The notes beneath the pieces are model-generated. The model was not told where the DNA came from and did not search any database. It saw only the letters and a program-made list of their open reading frames with translations. From the NCBI RefSeq assembly GCF_030295745.1, contig NZ_AP027291.1, forward strand, positions 1,364,001 through 1,428,000: a DNA stretch of 64,000 nt. The letters run 5' to 3'. This document shows positions 1 to 8,307 of the stretch, piece by piece. A program made the translations under genes and the position numbers. Source of the DNA: Mycolicibacterium sp. TUM20985. GTDB lineage: Bacteria; Actinomycetota; Actinomycetes; Mycobacteriales; Mycobacteriaceae. The number at the start of each line of letters is the position of its first letter. Position 1 is the stretch's first letter.

Positions 1-532
1 GGCGCAACAGCATCCAGGCCGCGATGGATTGGGCGTCGGTGATGGTGCCGTCCACGATCATCCCGTCGATCTCCGCGCCGGCGAACCACTCGCTACGCAT
101 ATCCTGCTCCTCCGGCTCGCGTTCGTGCTCACCCTCGGTGATGTCGGTGGCCAGGAACACCCAGCCGCGCTGGCTGCTCATCCCCGGCGCGACGTCGAGT
201 TGGCCCAGCAGCGACATCGATCCGGCCCGCAAGCCCGTCTCTTCCCGCAACTCGTCGGCGGCGAGGGCGGCGGGTGGCGGCTCGTCGCCGTCGAGCGACC
301 CGGGTGCGGTGCCCTGCGGAAACTCCCAACGCCGCAACCCGATCGGATAGCGGAACTGCTCCACCAGCCGGAACCGGTCGCCCTCCGTGGCGATCACCAG
401 GGCATAGGTCGGTTTGTCGATGACGCCGTAGATGCCGGCGCTGCCGTCCGCTCGGCGCACGTCGTCTTCCCGAACGATCATCCAGGCATTCCGGTACACG
501 ACACGGGAGTCGACCTGCTCGATGGGATCCAC
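1..532 (-). CDS. NUDIX hydrolase (3' end beyond window)
   Basis: Hydrolase of nucleoside-diphosphate-linked substrates; the exact substrate cannot be read from the sequence. The reverse-strand frame has a Nudix box core: glycine-rich lead, then REETGL (consensus REXXEE/REETG) after a WEFPQGTAPG segment. I start it at the GTG at 532 (VDPIEQVDSRVVYRN), because a GATACT hexamer lies 6 nt upstream and no in-frame ATG precedes the conserved part. The stop codon is outside the window, so at least 177 residues are present. It is transcribed divergently from the acyl-CoA synthetase gene, with 43 nt between the starts. Confidence 0.85.
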   Translation of the reverse strand, partial: MDPIEQVDSRVVYRNAWMIVREDDVRRADGSAGIYGVIDKPTYALVIATEGDRFRLVEQFRYPIGLRRWEFPQGTAPGSLDGDEPPPAALAADELREETGLRAGSMSLLGQLDVAPGMSSQRGWVFLATDITEGEHEREPEEQDMRSEWFAGAEIDGMIVDGTITDAQSIAAWMLLR

Positions 533-562
533 GCGTCCAGTATCGCGGGTTCGATGAGGCGG

Positions 563-568
563 TAGCGT
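563..568 (+). promoter_or_regulatory. -10 hexamer of leaderless acyl-CoA synthetase gene
   Basis: TAGCGT lies 7 nt before the GTG at 576, the spacing of leaderless mycobacterial promoters. This favours the start at 576 over the in-frame GTG at 567, which overlaps the hexamer. Confidence 0.5.
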
Positions 569-575
569 GGCCGTC

Positions 576-1976
576 GTGCTGCTCGCCTCGCTGAACCCCT
601 CCGCCGTCGCTGCCGGCCACGACGTCGGGGACGCGGTGCGCATCGGCGGTGCGACGCTCAGCCGGAGTGATCTCGTCGGTGCGGCGACCTCGGTGGCCGA
701 GCGCGTCGCCGGCGCCGGCCGGGTCGCCGTCCTCGCCACTCCCACGGCCGCCACGGTGCTCGCCGTGACCGGCTGTCTGATCGCGGGTGTCCCCGTCGTC
801 CCGGTTCCGGCGGACGTCGGGGTCGCCGAGCGCCGCCACATCCTCGACGACTCCGGTGCGGTGGCGTGGTTGGGCGACGTGCCCGCCGAACCCGAGGGGC
901 TGCCACACGTGCCGGTGCGGCTGCACGCGCGGTCGTGGCATCGCTACGCCGAACCCGCGCCGGACGCGACCGCGATGGTCATCTACACCTCCGGTACGAC
1001 GGGGCCGCCCAAGGGCGTGGTGATCAGCCGGCGGGCGATCGCCGCGGACATCGACGCGCTGGCCGCCGCGTGGGCGTGGACGCCCGACGACGTCCTGGTG
1101 CACGGTCTTCCGCTGTTCCACGTGCATGGGCTGGTCCTCGGTCTACTCGGGTCGCTGCGCATCGGAAACCGCTTCGTGCACACCGGGAAGCCGACGCCCG
1201 CCGCCTACGCCGCGGCAGGCGGATCGCTGTACTTCGGTGTCCCGACGGTGTGGTCGCGGATCGTCGGCGACCTCGACGCGGCGCTCGCGCTGTCGTCGGC
1301 ACGGCTCCTGGTATCGGGTAGTGCTCCGCTACCGGTTCCGGTGTTCGACGACCTCGTCCGCCTGACCGGTCACGCCCCCGTGGAGCGGTACGGCAGCACC
1401 GAATCCCTGATCACGCTCAGCACCCTGGCGGGTGGCGAACGGCGCCCGGGCTGGGTCGGGGTTCCGCTCGACGAAGTGCAGACACGGCTGATGGCCGATG
1501 ATGGCACCCCCGCTCCGCACGACGGGGAAACCATTGGGCGACTGGAGGTTCGCGCCCCGACCATGTTCGACGGTTACCTCAATCGGCCCGACGCCACGGC
1601 CGACGTCCTCGGCGCCGACGGGTGGTACCGCACCGGTGACGTGGCCGTGATCGACGCCGGTGGCATGCACCGCATCGTCGGTCGGGAGTCGGTCGACCTC
1701 ATCAAGTCCGGTGGCTACCGCATCGGCGCTGGCGAGATCGAAGCGGTGCTTTTGGCGCACGGTGGCGTCGCCGAGGCGGCGGTCGTCGGGCTGCCCGACG
1801 CCGACCTGGGCCAGCGGATCGTGGCTTTCGTCGTCGGCTCGGCTGCTGCAGAGGAGTTGATCGAGCATGTCGCACAACAGCTTTCGGTCCACAAGCGGCC
1901 GCGTGAAGTGCGGATCGTGGCGGCCCTGCCCCGGAATGCCATGGGTAAGGTTCTGAAGAAGGAGTTGTTGACATGA
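576..1976 (+). CDS. fadD36: Acyl-CoA synthetase, FadD36-like
   Basis: ANL-superfamily adenylating enzyme that activates a carboxylic acid as acyl-AMP and transfers it to CoA. Visible motifs are the P-loop-like YTSGTTGPPKG (about residue 135), ERYGSTE, WYRTGD and the C-terminal lysine motif MGKVLKK. At 466 residues it is short for a long-chain FadD and resembles the malonyl-CoA synthetase (MatB-like) branch, so the substrate could be a short dicarboxylate; that is inference. The 576 start (MLLASLNP) matches the recalled N-terminus of M. tuberculosis FadD36. Its stop overlaps the next ATG (ATGA), so translation is probably coupled to the VOC gene. Confidence 0.85.
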   Translation: MLLASLNPSAVAAGHDVGDAVRIGGATLSRSDLVGAATSVAERVAGAGRVAVLATPTAATVLAVTGCLIAGVPVVPVPADVGVAERRHILDDSGAVAWLGDVPAEPEGLPHVPVRLHARSWHRYAEPAPDATAMVIYTSGTTGPPKGVVISRRAIAADIDALAAAWAWTPDDVLVHGLPLFHVHGLVLGLLGSLRIGNRFVHTGKPTPAAYAAAGGSLYFGVPTVWSRIVGDLDAALALSSARLLVSGSAPLPVPVFDDLVRLTGHAPVERYGSTESLITLSTLAGGERRPGWVGVPLDEVQTRLMADDGTPAPHDGETIGRLEVRAPTMFDGYLNRPDATADVLGADGWYRTGDVAVIDAGGMHRIVGRESVDLIKSGGYRIGAGEIEAVLLAHGGVAEAAVVGLPDADLGQRIVAFVVGSAAAEELIEHVAQQLSVHKRPREVRIVAALPRNAMGKVLKKELLT

Positions 1977-2317
1977 CATTGCGTTTCAGTGACGTATGCA
2001 TCGACGCGGCAGACGTTCACGCGCTCGGCCAGTGGTGGTCCGACGCGCTCGGGTGGCCCGCCGAGACCACCGACGACGGTGACGTCCAGCTTCGCGCGAC
2101 TGCTGGTCCGAACTTGTTGTTCCTCGCCGTTCCCGAGGGAAAGACGATCAAGAACCGCATCCACTTCGACTTCACGCCCGACGATCAACAGGCCGAGGTC
2201 GACCGCCTCGTAGGGTTGGGCGCCCGCCACGTCGACGTCGGGCAGGGCGAGCAGTCCTGGGTGGTACTGGCCGATCCCGAGGGTAACGAGTTCTGCGTGT
2301 TGTCGGGTAAGGGCTGA
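1973..2317 (+). CDS. VOC (glyoxalase-like) family protein
   Basis: Small 114-residue protein of the vicinal-oxygen-chelate fold, with the usual pattern: DVCIDAADVHALGQWWSDALG at the start, a central beta-rich KNRIHFDF segment and the end VVLADPEGNEFCVLSG. Such proteins bind a metal or a small hydrophobic ligand; no substrate can be inferred. The ATG overlaps the stop of the acyl-CoA synthetase gene by 4 nt, which points to an operon and perhaps a related substrate. Confidence 0.8.
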   Translation: MTLRFSDVCIDAADVHALGQWWSDALGWPAETTDDGDVQLRATAGPNLLFLAVPEGKTIKNRIHFDFTPDDQQAEVDRLVGLGARHVDVGQGEQSWVVLADPEGNEFCVLSGKG

Positions 2318-2371
2318 CGTCTCACAGGAGACTCGATACGCACCCACAGATCTCGGTGCCAAGATGTCCGC

Positions 2372-3622
2372 GTGCGTCGACTGTGGGTCTTGCTGGTCTG
2401 CGTCGGCGTGCTGGCCGCGTGCGGATCGCCCGCCGTGCTACCGCGCTCGGCGCAGACCCCGCCTATGGGGTGGAACTCCTGGAACTCCGGTGTGCCCCTG
2501 ACTGAACGGGCCATCGAGGACGTCATCGATGCGATGGTGTCCTCCGGCCTGCGCGACGCCGGATACCACTACGTCAATCTGGACGCGGGGTGGGCGGCGC
2601 CGACACGTGATGCCGACGGCAACTTGCGCGCCGATCCCGACCGCTTCCCCCACGGCATCGCCACCGTCGCGGCCTATGCGCATGACCGCAGCATGTACCT
2701 CGGCATTTATCACAGCCCGTTCAATCAGGGGTGCGGCCAGGATCCGCACATCGGCGGGGCCGGCCACGAGCAGGCGGACGCGCGGAGTTTCGCGGCCTGG
2801 GGCGTCGACTACCTCAAGTACGACTGGTGCCGACTGGACGCCGGCCACAGCGAACAGGTGAAGTACTTCGCGGCGATGCGAGATGCGTTGCGCGCCAGCG
2901 GCCGTCGCATCGTCTACAGCATCAACCCCAACAGTTCGGGGGACCCCGACGCGGGATCCGAATACGACTGGTCCCGCATCGCCGACGTCAGCCGCGACGC
3001 GATGGACCTGGTGCCGGCCTGGGGTGACGAGCGCCTGGGGGCGGAGGGACTGGCCGGTGTCAGCCAGGCGTTCGCCGCGGCTGGTCCGGTCGCCGCGTAC
3101 GACGGCCCGATGCACGTCAACGACCCAGACATGTTGGTGGTCGGCATCCGGTGGGCGGACTTCGCCCGAACTCACCCGACGATGTCACTGGGACCGCAGC
3201 GGGCCGATCTAACGGATGTCGAACAGCGCGCCCACTTCTCGTTATGGGCGATGCTGGCCGCGCCACTGCTGGCGGGCAACGACGTGCGGTCGATGGACGA
3301 GGCGACGCGCGACATCCTCACCAATCGGGACGTCATCGCGGTCGACCAGGACGGGTTGGGACTGCAGGGGCTGCCCCTGCTCGAGGATCGGCGGGTGATC
3401 GTGAAACCGCTCGCCGACGGTGCGGTGGCGGTCGCGTTGTTCAACAGCGGCGATGCGCCGGTGGACCTCCACACCGATGCGCACGCGATCGGTCTGTCGG
3501 GTACCGACTGCTACACCGTGCGCGACCTCTGGTGCCACACCGAGACGGGGACCAACGGCCCCGTCGGACAGACGGTCCCGGCCCACGGCGTCGCGATGAT
3601 GCGGGTATCCCGATGCCGATAG
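2372..3622 (+). CDS. Secreted alpha-galactosidase lipoprotein, glycoside hydrolase family 27
   Basis: Likely a retaining alpha-galactosidase (or related alpha-glycosidase) anchored outside the membrane. The N-terminus MRRLWVLLVCVGVLAAC is a lipoprotein signal with lipobox LAAC, Cys17 being the lipidation site. GH27 signatures follow: PPMGWNSWN, the nucleophile motif KYDWC (about residue 150), and NDPDMLVVG, where the family usually has WNDPDML. It has 416 residues, a normal length. The GTG at 2372 is preceded by a -10-like CAAGAT 6 nt upstream. I recall no counterpart between fadD36 and dapD in M. tuberculosis, so it looks like an insertion or a species-specific gene. Confidence 0.85.
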   Translation: MRRLWVLLVCVGVLAACGSPAVLPRSAQTPPMGWNSWNSGVPLTERAIEDVIDAMVSSGLRDAGYHYVNLDAGWAAPTRDADGNLRADPDRFPHGIATVAAYAHDRSMYLGIYHSPFNQGCGQDPHIGGAGHEQADARSFAAWGVDYLKYDWCRLDAGHSEQVKYFAAMRDALRASGRRIVYSINPNSSGDPDAGSEYDWSRIADVSRDAMDLVPAWGDERLGAEGLAGVSQAFAAAGPVAAYDGPMHVNDPDMLVVGIRWADFARTHPTMSLGPQRADLTDVEQRAHFSLWAMLAAPLLAGNDVRSMDEATRDILTNRDVIAVDQDGLGLQGLPLLEDRRVIVKPLADGAVAVALFNSGDAPVDLHTDAHAIGLSGTDCYTVRDLWCHTETGTNGPVGQTVPAHGVAMMRVSRCR

Positions 3623-3625
3623 GCC

Positions 3626-4579
3626 TCAGTTGGCGTGCAGCGCCTCGTTCAAGGTGATGCCGGTGCCGTCGCGCGAGACCACCTCGACCGCCCCGGACAC
3701 CGAATTGCGGCGGAACAGAAGGCTGTTCGCGCCGGACAGCTCCTTGGCCTTGACGGTCTGCCCGTCTGACGTGGTGACCTTGGTGCCACCGGTCACGTAC
3801 AGACCCGCCTCGATGACGCAGTCGTCACCGAGGGAGATCCCGAGCCCGGAGTTCGCGCCAAGCAGGCAACGACTACCCACTGAGATGACCTCCTTGCCGC
3901 CGCCGGACAGGGTGCCCATGATCGATGCGCCGCCGCCGACATCGGTACCGTCGCCGACGACCACGCCCGCCGAGATGCGGCCCTCGACCATCGAGGTGCC
4001 CAGGGTTCCGGCGTTGAAGTTGACGAAGCCCTCGTGCATGACGGTCGTGCCCTGCGCTAGGTGCGCGCCGAGCCGGACCCGGTCGGCGTCGGCGATCCGC
4101 ACGCCAGTGGGCACCACGTAGTCGACCATCCTGGGGAACTTGTCGATGCCGTAGACGGTCACCGGGCCACGCCGCCGCAGCCGGGCGCGGGTCAACTCGA
4201 ACCCGTCGACCGGGCAGGGGCCGAAGTTGGTCCACACCACGTTGGCCAGCACCCCGAACACGCCGTCCATGTTGGCGCCGTGGGGGGCGATCAGTCGGTG
4301 CGAGAGCAGATGCAGGCGCAGGTAGGCGTCGAACGCATCGGCGGGCTTGTCGTCGAGCGATGCGATCGTGGTGCGCACGATGACCGTCTCGACGTCGCGC
4401 TCGTCGTCGCGGCCCTCGAGCGCGCCGATTGCCTCGGGTACCTCGGCCACGGAGAGGCGGTTCGTGCCGGACGCAAGGTCCGGCTCGTCACCACCGAGCT
4501 CCGGCTCGGGGTACCACGTGTCGAGAACAGTCCCGTCGGCCGCGATGGTGGCCACGCCGACGCCTGATGCGGAAGTCAC
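3626..4579 (-). CDS. dapD: 2,3,4,5-tetrahydropyridine-2,6-dicarboxylate N-succinyltransferase
   Basis: Transfers succinyl from succinyl-CoA to tetrahydrodipicolinate in the succinylase branch of lysine and meso-diaminopimelate synthesis. The C-terminal half shows the left-handed beta-helix hexapeptide pattern ([40 protein letters not shown]). From the GTG at 4579 the protein is 317 residues, the length of M. tuberculosis DapD. A longer frame reaching 4810 exists but would run over dapE and lose the leaderless promoter, so I reject it. Divergent from dapE, whose product acts two steps later in the same pathway. Confidence 0.95.
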   Translation of the reverse strand: MTSASGVGVATIAADGTVLDTWYPEPELGGDEPDLASGTNRLSVAEVPEAIGALEGRDDERDVETVIVRTTIASLDDKPADAFDAYLRLHLLSHRLIAPHGANMDGVFGVLANVVWTNFGPCPVDGFELTRARLRRRGPVTVYGIDKFPRMVDYVVPTGVRIADADRVRLGAHLAQGTTVMHEGFVNFNAGTLGTSMVEGRISAGVVVGDGTDVGGGASIMGTLSGGGKEVISVGSRCLLGANSGLGISLGDDCVIEAGLYVTGGTKVTTSDGQTVKAKELSGANSLLFRRNSVSGAVEVVSRDGTGITLNEALHAN

Positions 4580-4587
4580 GATGGTCG

Positions 4588-4605
4588 AGGTTACTGGACT
4601 AGCCT
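4588..4605. promoter_or_regulatory. Back-to-back leaderless promoters of dapD and dapE
   Basis: On the minus strand TAACCT (4593-4588) is followed by 8 nt and then the dapD GTG. On the plus strand TAGCCT (4600-4605) is followed by 8 nt and then the dapE GTG. Both starts and both -10 boxes fit in the 34 nt between the genes. Confidence 0.65.
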
Positions 4606-4613
4606 CGAGGACT

Positions 4614-5681
4614 GTGGCCCTAGACTTGCGCGCCGATCCCATCGCGCTGACGGCGGCGTTGGTGGACATCCCCAGCGAGTCGCGGAACGAACAGCGGATC
4701 GCCGACGAGGTCGAGGCCGCGCTACGCACCCAGACCAGCGGATACGAGATCGTCCGCAACGGCCACGCCGTGCTGGCGCGCACCAATTTGGGTCGACCGT
4801 CGCGCGTCATGCTCGCCGGTCACCTCGATACCGTTCCCGCCGCGGACAACGTGCCCAGCCACCTCGTCGGCGACGAGTTGTTCGGCTGCGGCACGTCGGA
4901 CATGAAGTCCGGTGACGCGGTGTTCCTGCACCTGGCGGCGACGATCGCCGAGCCGTCGCACGACATCACTTTGGTCATGTACGACTGCGAGGAGATCGAG
5001 TCCACGGCCAACGGTCTGGGTCGCATCGAACGCGAGCTGCCCGACTGGCTCGAGGCTGACGTCGCCATCCTCGGTGAGCCCTCGGGCGGTCTCATCGAGG
5101 CGGGGTGTCAGGGCACGATTCGGATGGTCGTCCGCGCCAAGGGTACCCGCGCGCATTCCGCTCGATCGTGGTTGGGGGACAACGCCATTCACAAGATCGG
5201 TGCCGTGCTCGACCGGCTGTCGAGCTACGATGCCAGAAACGTCGACATCGACGGCTGCACCTACCGCGAGGGGTTGTCCGCCGTCCGCATCGACGGTGGC
5301 ATCGCGGGCAACGTCATCCCCGACGCCGCGTCGGTCACGGTGAACTTCCGGTTCGCCCCCGACCGCAGCGTCGAGCAGGCCGCCGCGCACGTGCACGAGG
5401 TGCTCGACGGACTCGACGTCGACGCCGAGCTGACCGACGCCGCGGCGGGAGCACTGCCCGGGTTGACGAAGCCGGCGGCGGCCGCACTCGTCCGGGCCGC
5501 CGGGGGACGGGTGCGCGCCAAGTACGGGTGGACCGACGTCGCCCGCTTCGCGGCCCTCGGCATCCCCGCGGTCAACTACGGCCCCGGCGATCCGAACATG
5601 GCGCACCGCATCGACGAACGGGTGGACGTCACGCAGATCACCGCGGTCGCCGCGATGCTGCGCCAATATCTCGTTGACTGA
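4614..5681 (+). CDS. dapE: Succinyl-diaminopimelate desuccinylase
   Basis: M20-family zinc peptidase that hydrolyses N-succinyl-LL-diaminopimelate to LL-DAP and succinate. Visible motifs: IPSESRNEQ near the N-terminus, metal-binding [25 protein letters not shown] and GEPSGG, then the dimerisation (lid) domain with RAHSAR. At 355 residues it fits the mycobacterial enzyme. The GTG at 4614 is chosen because the frame upstream has no family similarity and a -10 box sits 8 nt before it. Confidence 0.93.
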   Translation: MALDLRADPIALTAALVDIPSESRNEQRIADEVEAALRTQTSGYEIVRNGHAVLARTNLGRPSRVMLAGHLDTVPAADNVPSHLVGDELFGCGTSDMKSGDAVFLHLAATIAEPSHDITLVMYDCEEIESTANGLGRIERELPDWLEADVAILGEPSGGLIEAGCQGTIRMVVRAKGTRAHSARSWLGDNAIHKIGAVLDRLSSYDARNVDIDGCTYREGLSAVRIDGGIAGNVIPDAASVTVNFRFAPDRSVEQAAAHVHEVLDGLDVDAELTDAAAGALPGLTKPAAAALVRAAGGRVRAKYGWTDVARFAALGIPAVNYGPGDPNMAHRIDERVDVTQITAVAAMLRQYLVD

Positions 5682-5687
5682 TGTCGG

Positions 5688-5693
5688 TAGCAT
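5688..5693 (+). promoter_or_regulatory. Candidate -10 for ABC-F gene
   Basis: TAGCAT lies just after the dapE stop. A transcript starting about 7 nt downstream would have a leader of roughly 100 nt before the ABC-F start at 5804, unlike most genes here. Confidence 0.35.
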
Positions 5694-5733
5694 GGTCGGA
5701 GAACGTCGAATCGACACGAGGCGGGCCGTAAGC

Positions 5734-5760
5734 ATGGTGGGCGAAGACATCTCCGCGTAG
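5734..5760 (+). CDS. Possible 8-residue leader peptide upstream of ABC-F gene
   Basis: ATG at 5734 encodes MVGEDISA and stops at TAG 5758-5760. The stop lies in the loop of a small hairpin (CTCCG...CGGAG), 43 nt before the ABC-F start. Leader peptides that attenuate expression are known for antibiotic-resistance ABC-F genes. Here the support is position and structure only, and the purine-rich GAGGCGG is somewhat far upstream for a ribosome-binding site. Confidence 0.3.
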   Translation: MVGEDISA

Positions 5761-5803
5761 CCGGAGCACGTCTGCACCGTCCCCTCACCGAGAGTCCCCT
5801 CGC

Positions 5804-7426
5804 ATGTCCGATGTCTTCGTCGTCTGTTCGCAGCTGTCGTACCGCTGGGCCGACGACACCCCGCTCTTCGAAAACCTGTCCTTCACCGTGCCTGGCGGCC
5901 GCACCGGCCTCGTCGCGCCCAATGGCGCCGGCAAGAGCACGCTGCTCAAGCTGATCGCGGGGGACCTCGTCCCCGCCGGCGGTTCGATCTCGATCGACGG
6001 CACCCTGGGCCATCTACCCCAGACGCTGCCCTTCTCGACGGTCGGCGCCGACCGCACCGTCGCCGAAGTCCTCGGCGTCGCACCGATCGTCGCTGCCCTC
6101 GACGCGTTGGCGGGCGGCGACGCGTCCGAGGCGGTGTTCGCCGCCATCGGTGACGACTGGGACGTCGAGGAGCGGCTGCACGCGCAACTCGACCGCCTGG
6201 GCCTCGCTCATCTCGCGATGGAGCGGCCACTGGCCTCGCTCAGCGGTGGGGAAGTGGTCTCGCTGGGTTTGGCGGCACGACTGCTACGACGGCCCGACGT
6301 GCTGTTGCTCGACGAGCCGACCAACAACCTCGACGTCGACGCCAGGCAGCGGCTGTACGCCGCGATCGACGAGTTCGCCGGCACCCTGCTCGTCGTCAGT
6401 CACGACCGGGTGCTGCTCGACCGGATGGACCGCATCGCCGAGTTGCACAGCGGCGAAATCACCTTCCACGGAGGCAATTTCACCGACTACGAAAACGCCG
6501 TCGATGCGGCTCAGCGCAATGCCGAGGCCGACATTCGCAACGCCGAACAGCACCTGAAACGCGAGAAGCGCCAGATGCAGCAGGCGCGTGAACGCGCCGC
6601 CAGACGGTCGAGCACCGCCGCCCGCAACGTCAAGGATGCCGGCCTGCCCAAGATCGTGGCAGGCAAGTTGAAGCGGAACGCCCAGGAGTCGGCCGCCAAG
6701 TCTGACGACGTGCACGCCAAGCGCGTCGACCACGCGAGGACCCGACTCGATCAGGCGGAGCGGGCGCTTCGTGACGACGACGCGATGGTGCTCGACCTGC
6801 CGGACACCGAGGTGCCCGCGGGCCGCACGGTCCTGGCCGCTCGCGGGCTGAAGCTTCGCATCGGTGACCGAGAGCTGTTCGTGGACGACGGAATCGATCT
6901 GGACATCCGGGGACCGGAACGCATTGCGTTGACCGGGGCCAACGGAGCGGGCAAGTCGACGTTGTTGCAGACGATCAGCGGTGACGTGCAGCCCACGGGC
7001 GGGGACGTCCAACGAGGCGACGGTCGGATCGCGTACTTGTCGCAGCGGCTGGACCTGCTCGATCCGGACCGCACGGTCGCGGAGTGTCTGGCGGAGTCCG
7101 CGCCGGGCCTGTCACATACCCGCCGCATGCATCTGTTGGCGCAGTTCCTGTTTCGTGGCGATCACCTCGAGGTGCCGGTCGGCTCGCTGTCGGGTGGGGA
7201 GCGGTTGCGCGCGACGCTGGTGTGCGTGCTGAACGCCGAACCGGCGCCAAGACTCTTGCTCCTCGACGAGCCGACCAACAACCTGGATCTGGTCAGCGTG
7301 CGCCAGTTGGAGTCGGCGCTGATTGCGTACCGGGGTGCGTTCGTGGTGGTCAGCCACGACGAGCGTTTCCTGGACGCGATCGGAGTCGAATGTCGGCTCC
7401 GCCTCGCCGAGGGCGTGCTGCGCTAG
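5804..7426 (+). CDS. ABC-F family ATPase (translation factor or antibiotic-resistance type)
   Basis: Two tandem nucleotide-binding domains and no membrane segments, typical of ribosome-associated ABC-F proteins. NBD1 has APNGAGKST (about 45), LSGGE and VLLLDEPTNNLD. An Arg/Lys-rich linker of about 80 residues (HLKREKRQMQQARERAARR onward) follows. NBD2 has GANGAGKST, GSLSGGERLRATL and LLLLDEPTNNLD. At 540 residues it is normal for the family. ABC-F proteins act at the ribosomal E site, and some displace antibiotics; which subgroup this belongs to is not decidable here. Its stop shares the palindrome CTAG with the stop of the convergent gene. Confidence 0.85.
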   Translation: MSDVFVVCSQLSYRWADDTPLFENLSFTVPGGRTGLVAPNGAGKSTLLKLIAGDLVPAGGSISIDGTLGHLPQTLPFSTVGADRTVAEVLGVAPIVAALDALAGGDASEAVFAAIGDDWDVEERLHAQLDRLGLAHLAMERPLASLSGGEVVSLGLAARLLRRPDVLLLDEPTNNLDVDARQRLYAAIDEFAGTLLVVSHDRVLLDRMDRIAELHSGEITFHGGNFTDYENAVDAAQRNAEADIRNAEQHLKREKRQMQQARERAARRSSTAARNVKDAGLPKIVAGKLKRNAQESAAKSDDVHAKRVDHARTRLDQAERALRDDDAMVLDLPDTEVPAGRTVLAARGLKLRIGDRELFVDDGIDLDIRGPERIALTGANGAGKSTLLQTISGDVQPTGGDVQRGDGRIAYLSQRLDLLDPDRTVAECLAESAPGLSHTRRMHLLAQFLFRGDHLEVPVGSLSGGERLRATLVCVLNAEPAPRLLLLDEPTNNLDLVSVRQLESALIAYRGAFVVVSHDERFLDAIGVECRLRLAEGVLR

Positions 7427-8235
7427 AGCGGGGACTGCTGCGGACGAGTCTGCGCCGGCTGCGGCGGTTCCGGGGTGGGCGTGGGAACGGGAGCGCGGCC
7501 AGCATCGGCGGACTGGCCCGGCCGGGCGCTCTCGTTCTGGGCGGGCGGCGTATCACGTTGCGCACGTTGCTCTTCGGCGCGCTTCTCGGCGTCCTCGCGG
7601 TCGCGGTCGGCGGCCTTCTCGTCGTCTGACTTGGCATCATCGTTCTTGGCCGCGTCCGATTCGGCACCCTTGGAAGCGGAATCCACGATGCCCTGCACGC
7701 CCTGCATGACTTGCTGCGGCAGCTGGGCGAGGCCCTGCGCGAGGCCCTGTACCGATTGCGCCATGCCCTGGGCGAACTGCCCTAGCTGTTGCCCGACCTG
7801 ACTGGCCAGCTGACCAGCCATCTCCGCGCCTCCGTCGGCGGCGGTACCGGTGGCTCCGGTTCCGCCCCTGCTCGTCGCGCCCGCGGTGCCCCCGGCACCC
7901 CCGGCGCCAGGCGTGCCCTCGAGCGCTTCGGCTGCGGCCCTGAGCTTCTCGGCCCCTTGCTGGTCACCTTGCTGGTACATCTGGTGGGCCTTGGCGAGCA
8001 ACTCGGCGATGGTGTCGCTCGAACCCTTGGTGGCCTGGAACGTGCCGGCGCGGCTTTGCGTCACGCCGTCGAGTGCCGTGTTCACCGCGAACGCGATGTT
8101 GCCGAACGATTCCGCGACGCCAGATGTTTGAGGGGCACCCGCGCCAGTGAGTTCGGACAACCCGTTGGCGACCTGCGAGTAAATGTCGGCCAGCGGCGTC
8201 AGGCCGGCACCGTCGAGGGAGAACTCGCCTGCCAT
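7423..8235 (-). CDS. EspC-like ESX (type VII) secretion-associated protein
   Basis: The N-terminal ~100 residues form a predicted two-helix hairpin (GLTPLADIYSQVANGLSEL, a turn, then SDTIAELLAKAHQMYQQGD) like the EspC/WXG100-type targets. At the end of the second helix is YQQGD (Tyr87-x3-Asp91), matching the YxxxD/E signal of type VII substrates. The rest is Gly/Ala/Gln-rich, then charged, ending in a Pro-rich tail (about 270 residues in all). I chose the ATG at 8235 because AGAGAGG is then at proper spacing; the ATG at 8241 is too close. It is the last gene of the leftward cluster with two EspA/EspE-like genes, mirroring the EspA-EspC pairing. Function is inferred. Confidence 0.6.
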   Translation of the reverse strand: MAGEFSLDGAGLTPLADIYSQVANGLSELTGAGAPQTSGVAESFGNIAFAVNTALDGVTQSRAGTFQATKGSSDTIAELLAKAHQMYQQGDQQGAEKLRAAAEALEGTPGAGGAGGTAGATSRGGTGATGTAADGGAEMAGQLASQVGQQLGQFAQGMAQSVQGLAQGLAQLPQQVMQGVQGIVDSASKGAESDAAKNDDAKSDDEKAADRDREDAEKRAEEQRAQRDTPPAQNESARPGQSADAGRAPVPTPTPEPPQPAQTRPQQSPL

Positions 8236-8307
8236 GGTCATCCTCTCTGCGTGGTGCTGTTCAGGCCATTCTATGGCCGGTGACACGGGTCAATTGGCGG
8301 CACTTCG

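Noticed and set aside
129..1127. 332-codon minus-strand frame across the NUDIX and fadD36 genes
   Set aside because: Arg/Gly-rich shadow overlapping two well-supported genes.
4347..4613. Upstream extension of dapE
   Set aside because: It lies antisense to dapD, has no M20 similarity and would ignore the leaderless promoter at 4600-4605.
5692..5760. 22-codon leader ORF starting at ATG 5692
   Set aside because: That ATG overlaps the candidate -10 TAGCAT and would not be in the transcript; only the inner ATG at 5734 is kept as a possibility.
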